Source of the DNA: Tillandsia leiboldiana
Lineage: Eukaryota; Streptophyta; Magnoliopsida; Poales; Bromeliaceae
Assembly: GCA_029204045.2 (NCBI GenBank)
Contig: CM055069.1
Location: 25,090,825 to 25,154,824, forward strand
Length of the DNA stretch: 64,000 nt
Direction of reading: 5' to 3'
Position numbers and translations under genes: made by a program. Below are positions 10,866-20,937 of the stretch, in pieces. Below the pieces are notes generated by a model. That model made no database searches. It had not been told where the DNA came from and was given only the letters and a program-made list of their open reading frames with translations. How positions within the stretch are numbered: position 1 is the stretch's first letter; each line of letters starts with the position of its first letter.

Positions 10866-12250
10866 TTCTCTTGAAGGAAAACATTTACTTTGATCAAGTT
10901 ATCCCTTTCCACTTCAAGAGCGTTTGAGAGAGAAGCTGCCCTTTTTGCTTCTTCTTTGAGATCCTGCAATCTCCCTCTCAAACCCTTGTTTTGCTTTGCC
11001 AGTTTCTTTGAATCCTTTAAAAGTTTATGGTAGGCAAAAGCAAAGTCTTCACCTTCGAAATTACTCGATTCGTCGTCCGTTGCATTCTTTTCAACTTGGG
11101 AGGAGTTGGACAATGAATCAGATGTACTTGCCATAAAGCATACGTAAGGTGAAGATGTGGACGCGTGGAATGCCGTTGCGTTATTTTCTTCATCACTGGA
11201 AGATGACTCATTTGACGATGTGGTGTCATCCCAAGTGACGGCTTGCATCGCCTTCTTCTTGGACGGATTCTTATTGGGACACTCGGTAGAGATGTGACCG
11301 TAGCCTCGGCACTTGAAGCATTGGACTTGTCCCTCCGAGTTTTTCTTATCCTTTGAAAAACTCTCTTGCTTCCTTGACTTAAAGCTTGAATTCCCTTTGC
11401 CTTTCTTCGACTTTACGAATGATGAAGTTTTGCTAGAATTACCCCTTCGAAAGCTTCGGCGAAATTTCCTTGTCAAGAGCGCAAGTTGCTTCTCGAAATC
11501 CTCCATTGATAGGTTCTTGTCATCGTCTGAGGAGGATGAATCCGCGTCTTCTTCTTTTGTTGATTTCAATGCAAAACCTGAAGACTTAGAAGAGGATGCC
11601 TTTCCAGAAGAATAGTTAGTAGGAAATGTCATTTCATATGTTTGAAGTGCACCAACTAATTCTTCTACACGGATTTCGTCCGGGTGTTTAACTGTTTCAA
11701 TGGCCGTAGCCTTGGAATGAAATCTTTCAGGAAGAGTCCTTAAAATCTTTCTTACAACTTTAGATTCTGGAATTTTCTCTCCCAAGTTAGCACATGTATT
11801 CACGATGTCTGGCAATCGTGTATTTTAATCTGTGAAAGATTCATTTTCTGCCATGAAAATAGAGTCAAATTTGCTCGTAAACATTTGCAGTTTTTGAATC
11901 TTCACAAGGTTTGTTCCCTCATGTGTAACTTGTAGAACATCCCAGATTTCTTTCGCAGTCTCACATACCGAGACGCGAGAGAACTCAGTTTGAGACAAAG
12001 CATTAAATAAGGCGTTAATTCCTTTGCCATTGTAAGAAGATGAGTCAATCTCTTCCTTGGTCCATTTCGACCTAGGTTTGATGGTGCAAACATCAGCAAT
12101 AATTTCAGTTAGATTTTACCATCCTAACTCGATTGATTGCCACACCCGTTCATCGATGGAAATAAGAAATGCTCTCATCCGTACTTTCCAGTAGGCATAG
12201 TTTGTTCCATCGAAGAATGGAGGTCTGTTGATGTTTCCACCTTCAACCAT
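10866..12250 (-). pseudogene. gag: N-terminal and central gag of C1, with two nonsense codons
   Basis: Starts at ATG 12248-12250, twenty bases past the primer-binding site. It encodes NRPPFFDGTNYAYWKVRMR, the conserved start of copia gag, a UBN2-like capsid segment, a Ser/Lys-rich stretch, the zinc knuckle CFKCRGYGHISTEC near 11300 and a coiled-coil-like Glu/Lys/Leu segment up to the A2 insertion at 10866. Two in-frame TAA codons break it (12116-12118 and 11825-11827), so the gag product would be truncated. The frame after subtraction of A2 matches the gag C-terminus at 6457-6865. Homologous to C2 gag (15771-17414), with which it shares most residues. Confidence 0.85.
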
Positions 12251-12269
12251 TATTTACAACCCTATTCCC

Positions 12270-12281
12270 GCTCTGATACCA
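12270..12281 (-). other. Primer-binding site of C1
   Basis: On the minus strand TGGTATCAGAGC, complementary to the 3' end of plant initiator tRNA-Met, three bases after the LTR end (ACCAAACA). Confidence 0.85.
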
Positions 12282-12283
12282 CT

Positions 12284-13464
12284 TGTTTGGTTATATCTAA
12301 TATGGATCTAAATAGGGGAAAAAAACACCTAGAGGGGGGTGAATAGGTGTAAACAATAAACACTCAAAAATCTTTGCGTAATAAAACCCAATGCGGAAAA
12401 ATAAATAACACACAAGATTTTTACGTGGAAAACTCCATCACAGGAGTAAAAAACCACGGGACCGATAACACGGTGAAATCAACTAAGATTAAACACGTAC
12501 AAAGGTGATATAACGTACTCACACACGACTCAACCTTTTTCCATACGCTCCAAGTTGATCTTCTCCGCTCGCTCCGCAACGCGCCTCGAACCCACGATTT
12601 GCGTCCAACGCCGAATCCACGGCGTCCAACGTCGAATCCACGACGTCTGACCGAATCCACGGTCTCCACCAAGTAGTACGTCTCGAATCCACGAACGTAC
12701 CTCGCTCCGAATCCACGAGAGCGGTAACACCTTGAATCCACAAGGCCACGCGAATCCACGCGCCGATTCTGGGGAAAATCGTTGTTTTGTTTGGTGGTGA
12801 TAATCCGCCGAATACTTAGATCAAGGATAGATCGGAAATACCATCTAAGTATTCATTAATTTGATTCTACTCAAAATCAGAGTAAGAAAACCTAGAATCA
12901 AATTAATTAATATAGATGAAGAAACATAGAATTAAATCTAGTTATTTCCTTTCTTCTCTATATGTGGATTTATAAGTTTTTCTCCGTTAATATTTTTCCG
13001 TCATTTCCCGGAGTATAAAACTTATTGTGGATTACCCTAAAAGATAGAATTAGGGTTTACTTATAGGTTAGAAACCATTGGAAGTGGATAAGAATCAAAA
13101 ACTAACTGTAACAGAATTTTACCCGCACGACGGTCCGGACTGGATTATGCTCGATCCGGACTGTCGTTGTTTTTCAGAGAATTCCTGAAAAACAAGGTTC
13201 GGGGTCCGGAACAAAATACCTACGGTCCGGACTGTTCATGCGATTTCAGCAAACTCCACGTTCGGGGTCCGGCCTGAAACAGAGGTGTTCCGGACTGGAT
13301 TTGCGCATGAACCAACCTACGTTCGGGGTCCGGACTGTAGTACCCTGATCCGGATCCTGAACATATAACAGTCCAGTTTCTTGATTTTTATGCGATTAAA
13401 AATTCATCCAAGTGTTTCTACATTATAAGAAGTATTCGGATCACCAAAAGTATTTAGTTAAACG
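12284..13464 (-). mobile_element. C1 5' LTR, proximal copy
   Basis: Minus-strand LTR ending ACCAAACA next to the primer-binding site. Compared with the complete C2 5' LTR (14471-15736) it lacks about the first 200 bases and begins, after a single T to C change, at the point equivalent to TGTTTAACTAAAT near 14675. It contains the repeated CCGGACCCCGAACG motif, a degenerate TATA (TATAAGTAAAC) and the TGGATT hairpin array. It directly abuts a second, very similar LTR copy at 13465. Confidence 0.75.
12585..12762 (-). repeat. Array of eight TGGATT-loop hairpins in C1 LTR
   Basis: On the minus strand eight hairpins share a six-base loop TGGATT (TGGGTT in one) but differ in stem. Plus-strand positions and stems: 12608-12625 ACGCCG/CGGCGT; 12629-12646 ACGTCG/CGACGT; 12649-12664 GACCG/CGGTC; 12676-12700 GTACGTCTCG/CGAACGTAC with one bulge; 12704-12722 GCTCCG/CGAGAGC with one bulge; 12730-12745 CCTTG/CAAGG; 12749-12762 CGCG/CGCG; a weaker one around 12585-12600. 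The array lies downstream of the TATA position, so it would be in the transcript leader. Confidence 0.75.
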
Positions 13465-14470
13465 TGTTGGGTTATACTTATAATAAGGATCTAAATAGGG
13501 GAAAAACCACCAAGAGGGGGGGTGAATAGGTGTAAAGGATAAACACTAAAAAATCTTTGCGCAATAAAACCCAATGTGGAAATGAAAAATAACACGCAAG
13601 ATTTTTACGTGGAAAACTCCATCACAGGAGTAAAAAACCACGGGACCGATAACACGGTGAAATCAACTAAGATTATAACACGTACAAAGGTGATATAACG
13701 CACTCACAGACGACTCATCCTTTTTCCATACGCTCCGAGTTGATCTTCTCCGCTCGCTCCGCAACGCGCCTCGAATCCACGATTTGCGTCCAACGCCGAA
13801 TCCACGGCGTCCAACGTCGAATCCACAACGTCTGACCGAATCCACGGTCTCCACCAGGTAGTACGTCTCGATCACACGAACGTACCTTGCTCCGAATCCA
13901 CGAGAGCGGTAGCACCTTGAATTCACAAGGCCACGCGAATCCACGCGCCGATTTTGGGGAAAATCGTTGTTTTGTTGGTGGTGATGATCCGCCGAATACT
14001 TAGATCAAAGATAGATCGGAAATGCCATCTAAGTATTCATTAATTTGATTCTACTCAAAATCTGAGTATGAAAATCTAGAATCAAATTAATTAATATAGA
14101 TGAAGACACATAGAATTAAATCTAGTTATTTCCTTTCTTCTCTATATGTGGATCTATAAGTTTTTCTCCGTTAATATTTTTTCGTCATTTCCCGGAGTAT
14201 AAAACTTATGGTGGATTACCCTAAAAGATAGAATCAGGGTTTACTTATAGGTAAGAAACCATTGGAAGAGGATAAGAATCAAAAACTGATTGTAACAGAA
14301 TTTTTCCCGCACGACGGTCCGGACTGGATTAGGCTCGTTCAGGACTGTCGTTGTTTTTCAGAGAATTCCTGAAAAATCAAGGTTCGGGGTCCGGAACGAA
14401 ATCCTACGGTCCGGACTGTTCATGCGATTTCAGCAAACTCCACGTTCGGGGTCCGGAACAAAACAGGGAT
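13465..14470 (-). mobile_element. C1 5' LTR, distal copy, cut by C2 insertion
   Basis: Second LTR copy, same orientation and nearly the same sequence as 12284-13464, ending CCCAACA at its minus-strand 3' end with no spacer before the first copy. Its hairpin array is at about 13768-13948. On the right it is interrupted at 14470 by element C2; the bases aggga at 14466-14470 would be the target duplication, whose partner lies beyond the window. Confidence 0.75.
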
Positions 14471-14800
14471 GTTACGGCTTTTTGTGTTGGCATATTTCGT
14501 GAGTTGAGTCAGAGTCTTGAAGTGATCAAATTGTCAATCACCAATCGAAGACTCAGAGAAAATTCAACAAGAGCTCAAGTTGACACTCAGTGTTCTGAGT
14601 CTTGAAGATTGAAGATGAAGAATTGTGGATCAATTACATCAATCTCAAGAAGAAAGAATTCAAAAGGATCAGGTATGTTTAACTAAATAATTTTGGTGAT
14701 CCAAATACTTTCTTGTAGTGTAGAAACACTTGGATGGATTTTTAATCGCATAAAAATCAAAAACTGGACATGGTATATGTTCAGGATCCGGAACAGGGGA

Positions 14801-14945
14801 CTACAGTCCGGACCCCGAACGTTGGTTGGTTCATGCACAAATCCAGTCCTGAACATCCCTGTTTCGTTCCGGACCCCGAACGTGGATTTTGCTGAAACTG
14901 CATGAACGGTCCGGACCGTAGGATTTCGTTCCGGACCCCGAACCT
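14801..14945 (+). repeat. Repeated CCGGACCCCGAACG motif in C2 U3
   Basis: Three copies of TCCGGACCCCGAAC at about 14807, 14869 and 14932, 60-65 bp apart, upstream of the TATA box. The inverse motif (GTTCGGGGTCCGG) is repeated in the C1 LTRs, for example 13196, 13259 and 13321. Position suggests a repeated upstream promoter element; function unknown. Confidence 0.6.
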
Positions 14946-15073
14946 TGATTTTTCAGGAATTCTCTGAAAAACAACGACAGTCCTGAACGAGCCTAATCTA
15001 GTCCGGACCGTCGTGCGGGAAAATTTCTGTTAAGTCAGTTTTTGATGCTTATCTCTTTCCAAAGGTTTCTAAC

Positions 15074-15081
15074 CTATAAAT
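15074..15081 (+). promoter_or_regulatory. TATA box of C2 LTR
   Basis: CCTATAAATAGACAC, a textbook plant core promoter, placed about 600 bp into the LTR and about 250 bp before the hairpin array. Confidence 0.75.
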
Positions 15082-15322
15082 AGACACTTAGGGTTTCTCA
15101 AGAACTACCGAGAAATTAAGAAAACACTTGAGAGCAACCCTAGAGGCTAGGTTTTTATCGTTCTTCTCTTTAGCCTCTTTTAGGTCAATTCGACGGTTCT
15201 TCCAAGATCTATCTTTTGTCGAATTGATCTAGTCTTTGCTTAGAGAATCCTTCTACGGTTCCTCAATGATAATCTAAGCAAAGGATCACCATCGAAGCCA
15301 ATATTCTTACCGGCTGAGTTTG

Positions 15323-15426
15323 CGTCGTGCATTCGACGTAGCATCGTGGATTCGGTGTGTTAAAGGCGTTTCGTGGATTCGAAACGTGTGCTCGTGGATT
15401 CGAGTGGCGTTCGTGGATTCGAACGT
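15323..15426 (+). repeat. Array of five TGGATT-loop hairpins in C2 leader
   Basis: Five hairpins: 15323-15338 CGTCG/CGACG with loop TGCATT; 15341-15358 GCATCG/CGGTGT (with G-T pairs); 15367-15386 CGTTTCG/CGAAACG; 15390-15405 GCTCG/CGAGT; 15407-15426 GCGTTCG/CGAACGT. Loops of the last four are TGGATT. Loop starts are 19-27 bases apart. Stems differ from each other yet each is self-complementary. Confidence 0.75.
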
Positions 15427-15738
15427 GTGCAGTGGACGTACAATCGGTGGAGCGCAAGATCCGAAGAAGTTGAAGGAGGGATTTGAGTCCGTGGAGTCGG
15501 TAATCACCTTGTTTATTCTTCTATTCTTAGTGGATTGTTATTGCGTGTTGGTCCCGTGGTTTTTCTCCTGGATTGGAGTTTCCACGTAAATCTCAGTGTG
15601 CTATTTTTATTTTTCGCATTTGTTTTTATTTTGCACTGAGATTTGTTTTTAAGTATTACACCTATTCACCCCCCCTCTAGTTGTTTGATAGTACCTATTT
15701 AGATCCTTGTGGATCCTTAATATATAAAAACCAACAAG

Positions 15739-15749
15739 TGGTATCAGAG
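15739..15749 (+). other. Primer-binding site of C2
   Basis: TGGTATCAGAG, two bases after the 5' LTR, complementary to initiator tRNA-Met. Confidence 0.88.
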
Positions 15750-15770
15750 AGGGTTTTAGGTTTATCTATC

Positions 15771-17414
15771 ATGTCGGGTGAAAGTGGTAATATTTTTAGA
15801 CCTCCTCTTTTTGATGGGACTAATTATGCTTATTGGAAAGTGCGGATGAGAGCTTTTCTCATCGCAATTGATGAGCGGGTATGGCAATCCGTGGAATACG
15901 GTTGGGTTCATCCTGTTGAGGAAGTAGGAAATTCTACTACCCCAAAACCTCGCTCTAGATGGTCCAAAGAGGAATTCGAAAGATCTTCTTACAATGGGAA
16001 AGGTATGAACGCTTTATTTAATTCTCTTTCCTCGACTGAGTTCACACGAATTTCCGCGTGTGAACCCGCGAAGGAAATTTGGGATATTCTCAAAATTACA
16101 CATGAGGGTACTAATCTAGTAAAAATTCAAAAGCTCCAGATGCTTACAAGTCAATTTGATTCTATTCATATGGATGAGCATTAATTATTTACTGATTATT
16201 ACACAAGACTTCAAGATATAATCAACACTTGTGCTAATTTAGGAGAAAAGATCCCGGAGTCGAGAGTTGTAAGAAAGATACTTCGGACTCTTCCGGGACG
16301 GTTTAGGGCAAAGGTTACCGCCATTGAAACCGTTAGTCATCCGGATGAGATGAGAGTAGAGGAATTAGTAGGTGCTTTACAAACTTATGAGATGACTTTT
16401 CCTACTAATCAAGTTTCTTCCAAGTCTTCTTCTAAGCTTATAGGTGTTGCATTCAAATCTACAAAGGAAGAAGATGGCGAATCAAGTTCCGACGATGAAA
16501 TCACTTTTGCCGATTTTGAAGAACAATTGATGCGGATCATAAAGAAATTTCGTCGGAAGTTTTGGAAGAATCGAACCGATGGATCTTCATCCTCGAAACC
16601 ATCTAAAGGATCATCGGGTTCTAAATCCTCTAACCTCAAAAGCTCTGCAAAACCTTCTACGGAAAAAGATGAATTCGAAGGGGAAATCCAATGTTATAGA
16701 TGCAAAGGCTACGGCCATATTTCAATGGATTGTCCTTCTCCGAAATCATATAAAAAGAAGGCTTTGCAAGCGAAAACTTGGGACGATTCTACTTCTAATG
16801 AATTGACCTCAAGTAAAGAGGAAAAAGTCGTTGCCTTTCATGCCTCTCAAATTCCCTCTTCTAATGTTTGCTTATCATCTTTAATCACTGACTCTATTCC
16901 TTTGATTTTGCATGAAACATCAACATCCGGCGGAGAGTCATCAAGTGAGGGGGAGTCAGACGAAGAAGAACTCGTTGAGGCATATCAACAACTTCTTACG
17001 GAATCAAAGAAGATGGCCAAGCATATTAAGAAGTTGAGGAAGCAACGACTTGAGATTCAAGACGAGAATCATGCTTTAAAGAACAAACTTCATGATCTCG
17101 AGGAGGAACGAGATCTTTTATTGGATAATAATAAAATCCTCCAAGAAAAGATAAATCAATCGGAAACGATCGTTAATTCCCATATTAACAAGATTGATTT
17201 TCTAGAAAAACAGTTTGAGGAGATTCATGTCACCAACCAAACTTTGACCAAGCAAGTTCATCAACTTAAATCCGACATACAAAGGATTTCAACCGGTTCA
17301 AAGAAACTTGATTGTATGTCCGGATTAGGTCAAACAAGCAAGGTTGATTTGGGATTTAAAAAGAACCAAACTGTGAAGGCTTCAAGTTCCACAACTAAAT
17401 TGAAAGGAAGAACT
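15771..17414 (+). pseudogene. gag: C2 gag, N-terminal and central part, one nonsense codon
   Basis: Start chosen at ATG 15771 (MSGESGNIFRPPLFDGTNYAYWKVRMR), the conserved copia gag start; an upstream in-frame Met at 15681 lies in the LTR. The capsid-like region (ERVWQSVEYGW, NGKGMNALFNSLSSTEF, AKEIWDILKITHEGT) is broken by TAA at 16182-16184, after which the same frame continues (LRTLPGRFRAKV, RVEELVGALQTYEM), a zinc knuckle CYRCKGYGHISMDC near 16693-16735, and a long coiled-coil-like Glu/Lys/Leu stretch about 16950-17300. Solo LTR A3 interrupts it at 17415; the frame resumes at 21594. Closely related to C1 gag. Confidence 0.85.
17410..17414. repeat. Target-site duplication of A3 (left)
   Basis: gaact, repeated exactly at 21594-21598. 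Confidence 0.85.
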
Positions 17415-17903
17415 TGTGGTGACCCAGATCTCTGCAGGGCTTCTACAGTGCGATTAGCAGCTTCTGGAGGCCTATGTGGCATGTCGGCGGTGTTTCTGCA
17501 CCCATTTGGACTCAAGTGATGGACTTCGGGTGTATAATGGATCACGTGAGTGATCGGAGGACCCCGTCGGATGTTTAGAAGTGGTTTCGCGCGAAATGGT
17601 TATTAAAATTGGACTCAGCGCGAAATTTGAGTAAAGAACACTTCTCCGGGAATTTTCGGCAAATTTTAGAAGAGGAATTTGGCAAATCGGACTTCGGATT
17701 TGGATTCAGCGCGCGAAAACGGTCAAGATGGACTATTTACTTGTATTTTTCGGAGCCCGGATGACCCGGCACGGATTTCGAGGTATTTGGTACTGTTCCG
17801 GCCGCCGGAGGGGCGCCGGCGGCGGCGGCGGGCGGCGGAGCACGGCGGCTGGCGGCGGCGGAGGCGCGCGGTCCACCGCGGAGGCGTGCACCCGGGCGGA
17901 GGA

Positions 17904-18220
17904 CGCGTGGCGCCTTCAGGTTGGCCGGCGCAGTGGGCGCGGTCCACGGAAGAGGCGCGGGTGCACGGTGGACCAGGTGGCGACACGTGGCGGCTGGTTG
18001 TTGGCGGGTCCTGGTGCGCGCGGTCCACGCAGCGGCAGGGTCTGCCTCGGGATGCGTGCCCGGCACGGGGCCGCGGGCGGCGCGGCCGCGCACGTGGGCG
18101 CACGTGGGCGCGGCGTGGGCGCGGTCGGAGGCGTCGTGGGGGCGCCACGTGGCGCCCCGTGGTTGGTCGGGCGCACCGGTGCACGACCTCTGGTCGCGAC
18201 ACGTGGCGTCCCGTGGTTCG
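17904..18220 (+). promoter_or_regulatory. Degenerate ERSE-I-like modules in A3
   Basis: Four G-box-like cores followed after exactly ten bases by GTTGG or GTTCG instead of ATTGG: CGCGTG at 17904, CACGTG at 17984, 18146 and 18200. The spacing of the exact modules in A2 and A4 is kept while the CCAAT half has decayed by one or two bases. Confidence 0.45.
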
Positions 18221-18291
18221 TCGCGGTGCGTGCGCCGGGTGCGGGGAGCAGGAATGGGACGCGTGGCGGGCCTAGGGGATTTCGGGCGTGA

Positions 18292-18318
18292 ACAGTAACG
18301 GGCCCGGCCCGTTACTGT
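18292..18318. repeat. 27-bp near-perfect palindrome upstream of A3 TATA box
   Basis: Arms ACAGTAACGGGCC (18292-18304) and GGCCCGTTACTGT (18306-18318) are exact reverse complements around one central base. It lies about 70 bp before the TATA-like TATAATAG at 18390-18397. The half-site TACTGTAGC recurs in family B LTRs (about 32008-32100, 53565-53660). Confidence 0.7.
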
Positions 18319-18389
18319 AGCAGCCCGGAATGCCAAGCGCCCGAAACTTTGGGCCAAAAGTCCAAAATTCGGATTTTTCGGGCTGGACC

Positions 18390-18397
18390 TATAATAG
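18390..18397 (+). promoter_or_regulatory. TATA-like box of A3
   Basis: CCTATAATAGC in the place equivalent to the TATA boxes of A1, A4 and A5, following a GGGCTGGA context shared with GGGCTGGG in A4. Confidence 0.5.
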
Positions 18398-20217
18398 CTG
18401 TCTTGTGGGGGAGTTTTGCCCCCTTTCCCGAGCTCCCCTGCCCATGGCCCCTTTAGCAAAGTTGGAGATCTTCATCTTGCGCATCTTCTGGCAGAGGCCC
18501 GGATTTTTTGGAAGCCACGGCGTCGACGACTTCGGCATCGGAGCGCAGTGTGGCGATTTTTCATCGGAGGCCCGTTATCGTCGCAGTTTGATCTGAGAGG
18601 TCTACAGAGCTACTCTGTCAGTATTTTTGGACGATTTCTACGGCGTTGGAATCACGAGAGGTACGTCTTCGACTTTCGTGTTGATCATCTTGCTGGATTC
18701 AGAGTTTATGACATGGTTTTCGAGGCATTTCTAAGCCGCTGTTTTCTGGTGGAGTTTTTGGACAGCGGCCCCTTGCCGGAATTTTATCTCCGCACCCGAG
18801 TGTCGGATTGAGACGAGCCTATACACTTTTTGGATCTACTCGTCGCAAGGATTATCATTGTATTTTTCCGGGATTTTTCTGAGGTTTGCCCGAAGGTATA
18901 CTATTCCCCTTTTATCTGTGTTTGAGTTTACAGTTGTGTGGTTGTGAGTGTTTGCGCACCTGTATTGTGGAATTTGTAACTTGGCCTACGGGGCTCCAAA
19001 TTGGGCGTGCAGGTACCCGTTTCGAAGGTATCGACGCGAGTATCGCAGCAGTATTTTTATTGGAATTTTTGGAGTTCGTTTACAGGTGAAAATTTCGCAT
19101 TTAGGGGACTGTTCCCAGCAGATTTGTGATGCTTGGATTTTATGGAATTAAGTGTATCTTTGGGTTGTGTTTTTGTACCCAGGAGGTATTGATCACTGTT
19201 CCTGTATCGTTGGATTGGTGGGTGTGCAGAGATATCTGTTTCTGGACTGTCTCAGCTGTGCGACTCCGGACTGTTAGCATTTTCAGGTGGGTGGCCTTGT
19301 CTTCATGACCTATGGACTGTGCATTAATTCTATCTGTGTAGGGACTTGCATGTTATAGATGTGTTCTATATAGCATGCTAGATTATAGGAATTGATGTTC
19401 CTAATGCTGTTAGATGATCATGTGTTTATTTTCCTTCCCTACAAGCTGTTGATTATGGTTATCTTGGAACTTGACCTAGCACCCCGTCATATGTTGCATG
19501 TGTAACCAGACTAGTAGAAAACCCTCACTTGGGCTAGGGTTATTTCTGCTTTAGACATCCACACTTCTACTTTCCTGGACATAGTGTCCTTCCTCGCCCG
19601 GGTAGTGGGCCGAGTGGTCAGGTGTTATCTTTTAGTGTGGGATGCATGTTACACTCGTGCTTGGGAGCAGAGTGGCGTCTGGTAGATGTAGTTGGTTGTT
19701 CATCTGTAGCGGGAGCCGTTTGGGTAGACGGCGGTCCCGAGATGTTTTATTTTTCTTGTTTTATCTGTCGCCGCTGTGATAGTGGCAGCGGTAGATCAGT
19801 GTTAGCAGGACCTTAAACCCAGAACCTTTTTGGACACACACATGATTTTTGTCAACCAAATATTTTCTTCCAAGCATCGTAGGGTCGCCTGAGTCTGTTC
19901 CTGTTTGATTGGACGAAGGCATTAGCCCTTCGAGGCTTAGATATAAAACTTGGTTTCAACTGTTTTCCTAAGCAGAACTAAAAATCATTAAATATGGATT
20001 TCTTACAGATCAGATGGCTTCAGTAAGAAATGTCACAGTTTTTCCTATAAATTAACCACCGAGATGATTCGAGTGGTCTGGGTTCTAAGGTCTGCCTTTT
20101 CTTGGGACGAGAACAACGAGAGGCTATGCCTAGAGCCTGTTCTTGTTTGATTTGGGTTGTAGGTTCTAGTCTTTCGGTGTTCCCGGACCCTTCATTGGGT
20201 CAGTGGTTGAGATGTTC

Positions 20218-20345
20218 GGCCTGTTTGGCCTGTTGAGTCAGCTGTTCGCAGTGGATGCGATGTCGGCCTGTTGAGGCAGTTGTTCGCAGTAGATGCGACG
20301 TTTGGCCTGTTTGGCCTGTTGAGACAGTTTCTCGCAGTGGATGCG
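20218..20345 (+). repeat. Imperfect tandem repeat of about 60 bp in A3
   Basis: Three diverged units built from GGCCTGTTGAGNCAG, then GTTCGCAGTGGATGCGA. They lie in the non-coding body of the LTR. Confidence 0.55.
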
Positions 20346-20397
20346 ACTTGGTGCCATGAGTTGGCAGAGTGTGATCTAGAGGTTGTTTCTCTGATTT

Positions 20398-20580
20398 AGT
20401 GGTGGAGGTGGTTCTCCCACTTAGCCTTGAGGATCTTGGGGTTCTGGCAGATCGAGTCGTGGAGGTTTCCCGACTCAGCCATGGTCGTGCATTTATCAGA
20501 TTGAGTCGTTGAGGGTTCTCCGACATAGCTGTGGGAGTGTGTTGGGCTATTCCTGTTCGAGTCGAGGTTCTTTTTCCGAC
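20398..20580 (+). repeat. Four hairpins with similar loops and different stems in A3
   Basis: AGTGG/CCACT (20398-20421), GAGTCG/CGACTC (20454-20476), GTCG/CGAC (20505-20524), GTCG/CGAC (20561-20580). Loops are GGAGGTT- or GAGGGTT-like followed by a pyrimidine run. A2 has AGTGG/CCACT twice (9912-9931, 9973-9992) and A5 once (63258-63278) at the equivalent place. Confidence 0.5.
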
Positions 20581-20823
20581 CGAGTTGCGCTTTGAGCTTG
20601 GAGTTACCGATCTGTTTGATCGTGGATCATAGCCTGCATGAGCCACATTTGGCTTGACAGAGATACTTTACAGAGATACTTGAGATGGGTTACTTTTTAC
20701 TCGAGCGGGTCGCTCCCCTCGAGTGCCACTCCGGAGTAGGCGAGACCGGGTGTTGTACCGGCGTGAGATTGAGCTTTTCTATCGCGACTTGTCGTTGCAT
20801 TTGTCCCTCTGGCTGTGCTGGTG

Positions 20824-20937
20824 TTGGCAGTCATGGACGTCCTACGTAAGTCCGCTCCTCCGGGACGTAACGGCAGTAGGTTGGCAGTCATGGACGTCCT
20901 ACGTAAGTCCGCTCCTCCGGGACGTAACGGCAGTAGG
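20824..20937 (+). repeat. 57-bp exact tandem duplication in A3
   Basis: Two identical 57-bp units starting TTGGCAGTCATGGACG at 20824 and 20881, followed by the first bases of a third. Recent slippage-type duplication. Confidence 0.9.

Larger units (their letters stand above)
14471..15736 (+). mobile_element. C2 copia 5' LTR
   Basis: 1,266 bp from TGTTACGGC to ACCAACA. The start is fixed by the matching 3' LTR start at 23472 and 55948, each directly after a polypurine tract, and the end by the primer-binding site at 15739. Same family as the C1 LTRs but in opposite orientation. Contains U3 repeats (14801-14945), TATA box (15074) and leader hairpins (15323-15426). Confidence 0.88.

Noticed and set aside
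17679..18459. Arg/Gly-rich frames of 125-240 codons in A3 U3
   Set aside because: GC-rich promoter sequence open in several frames on both strands; no domain.
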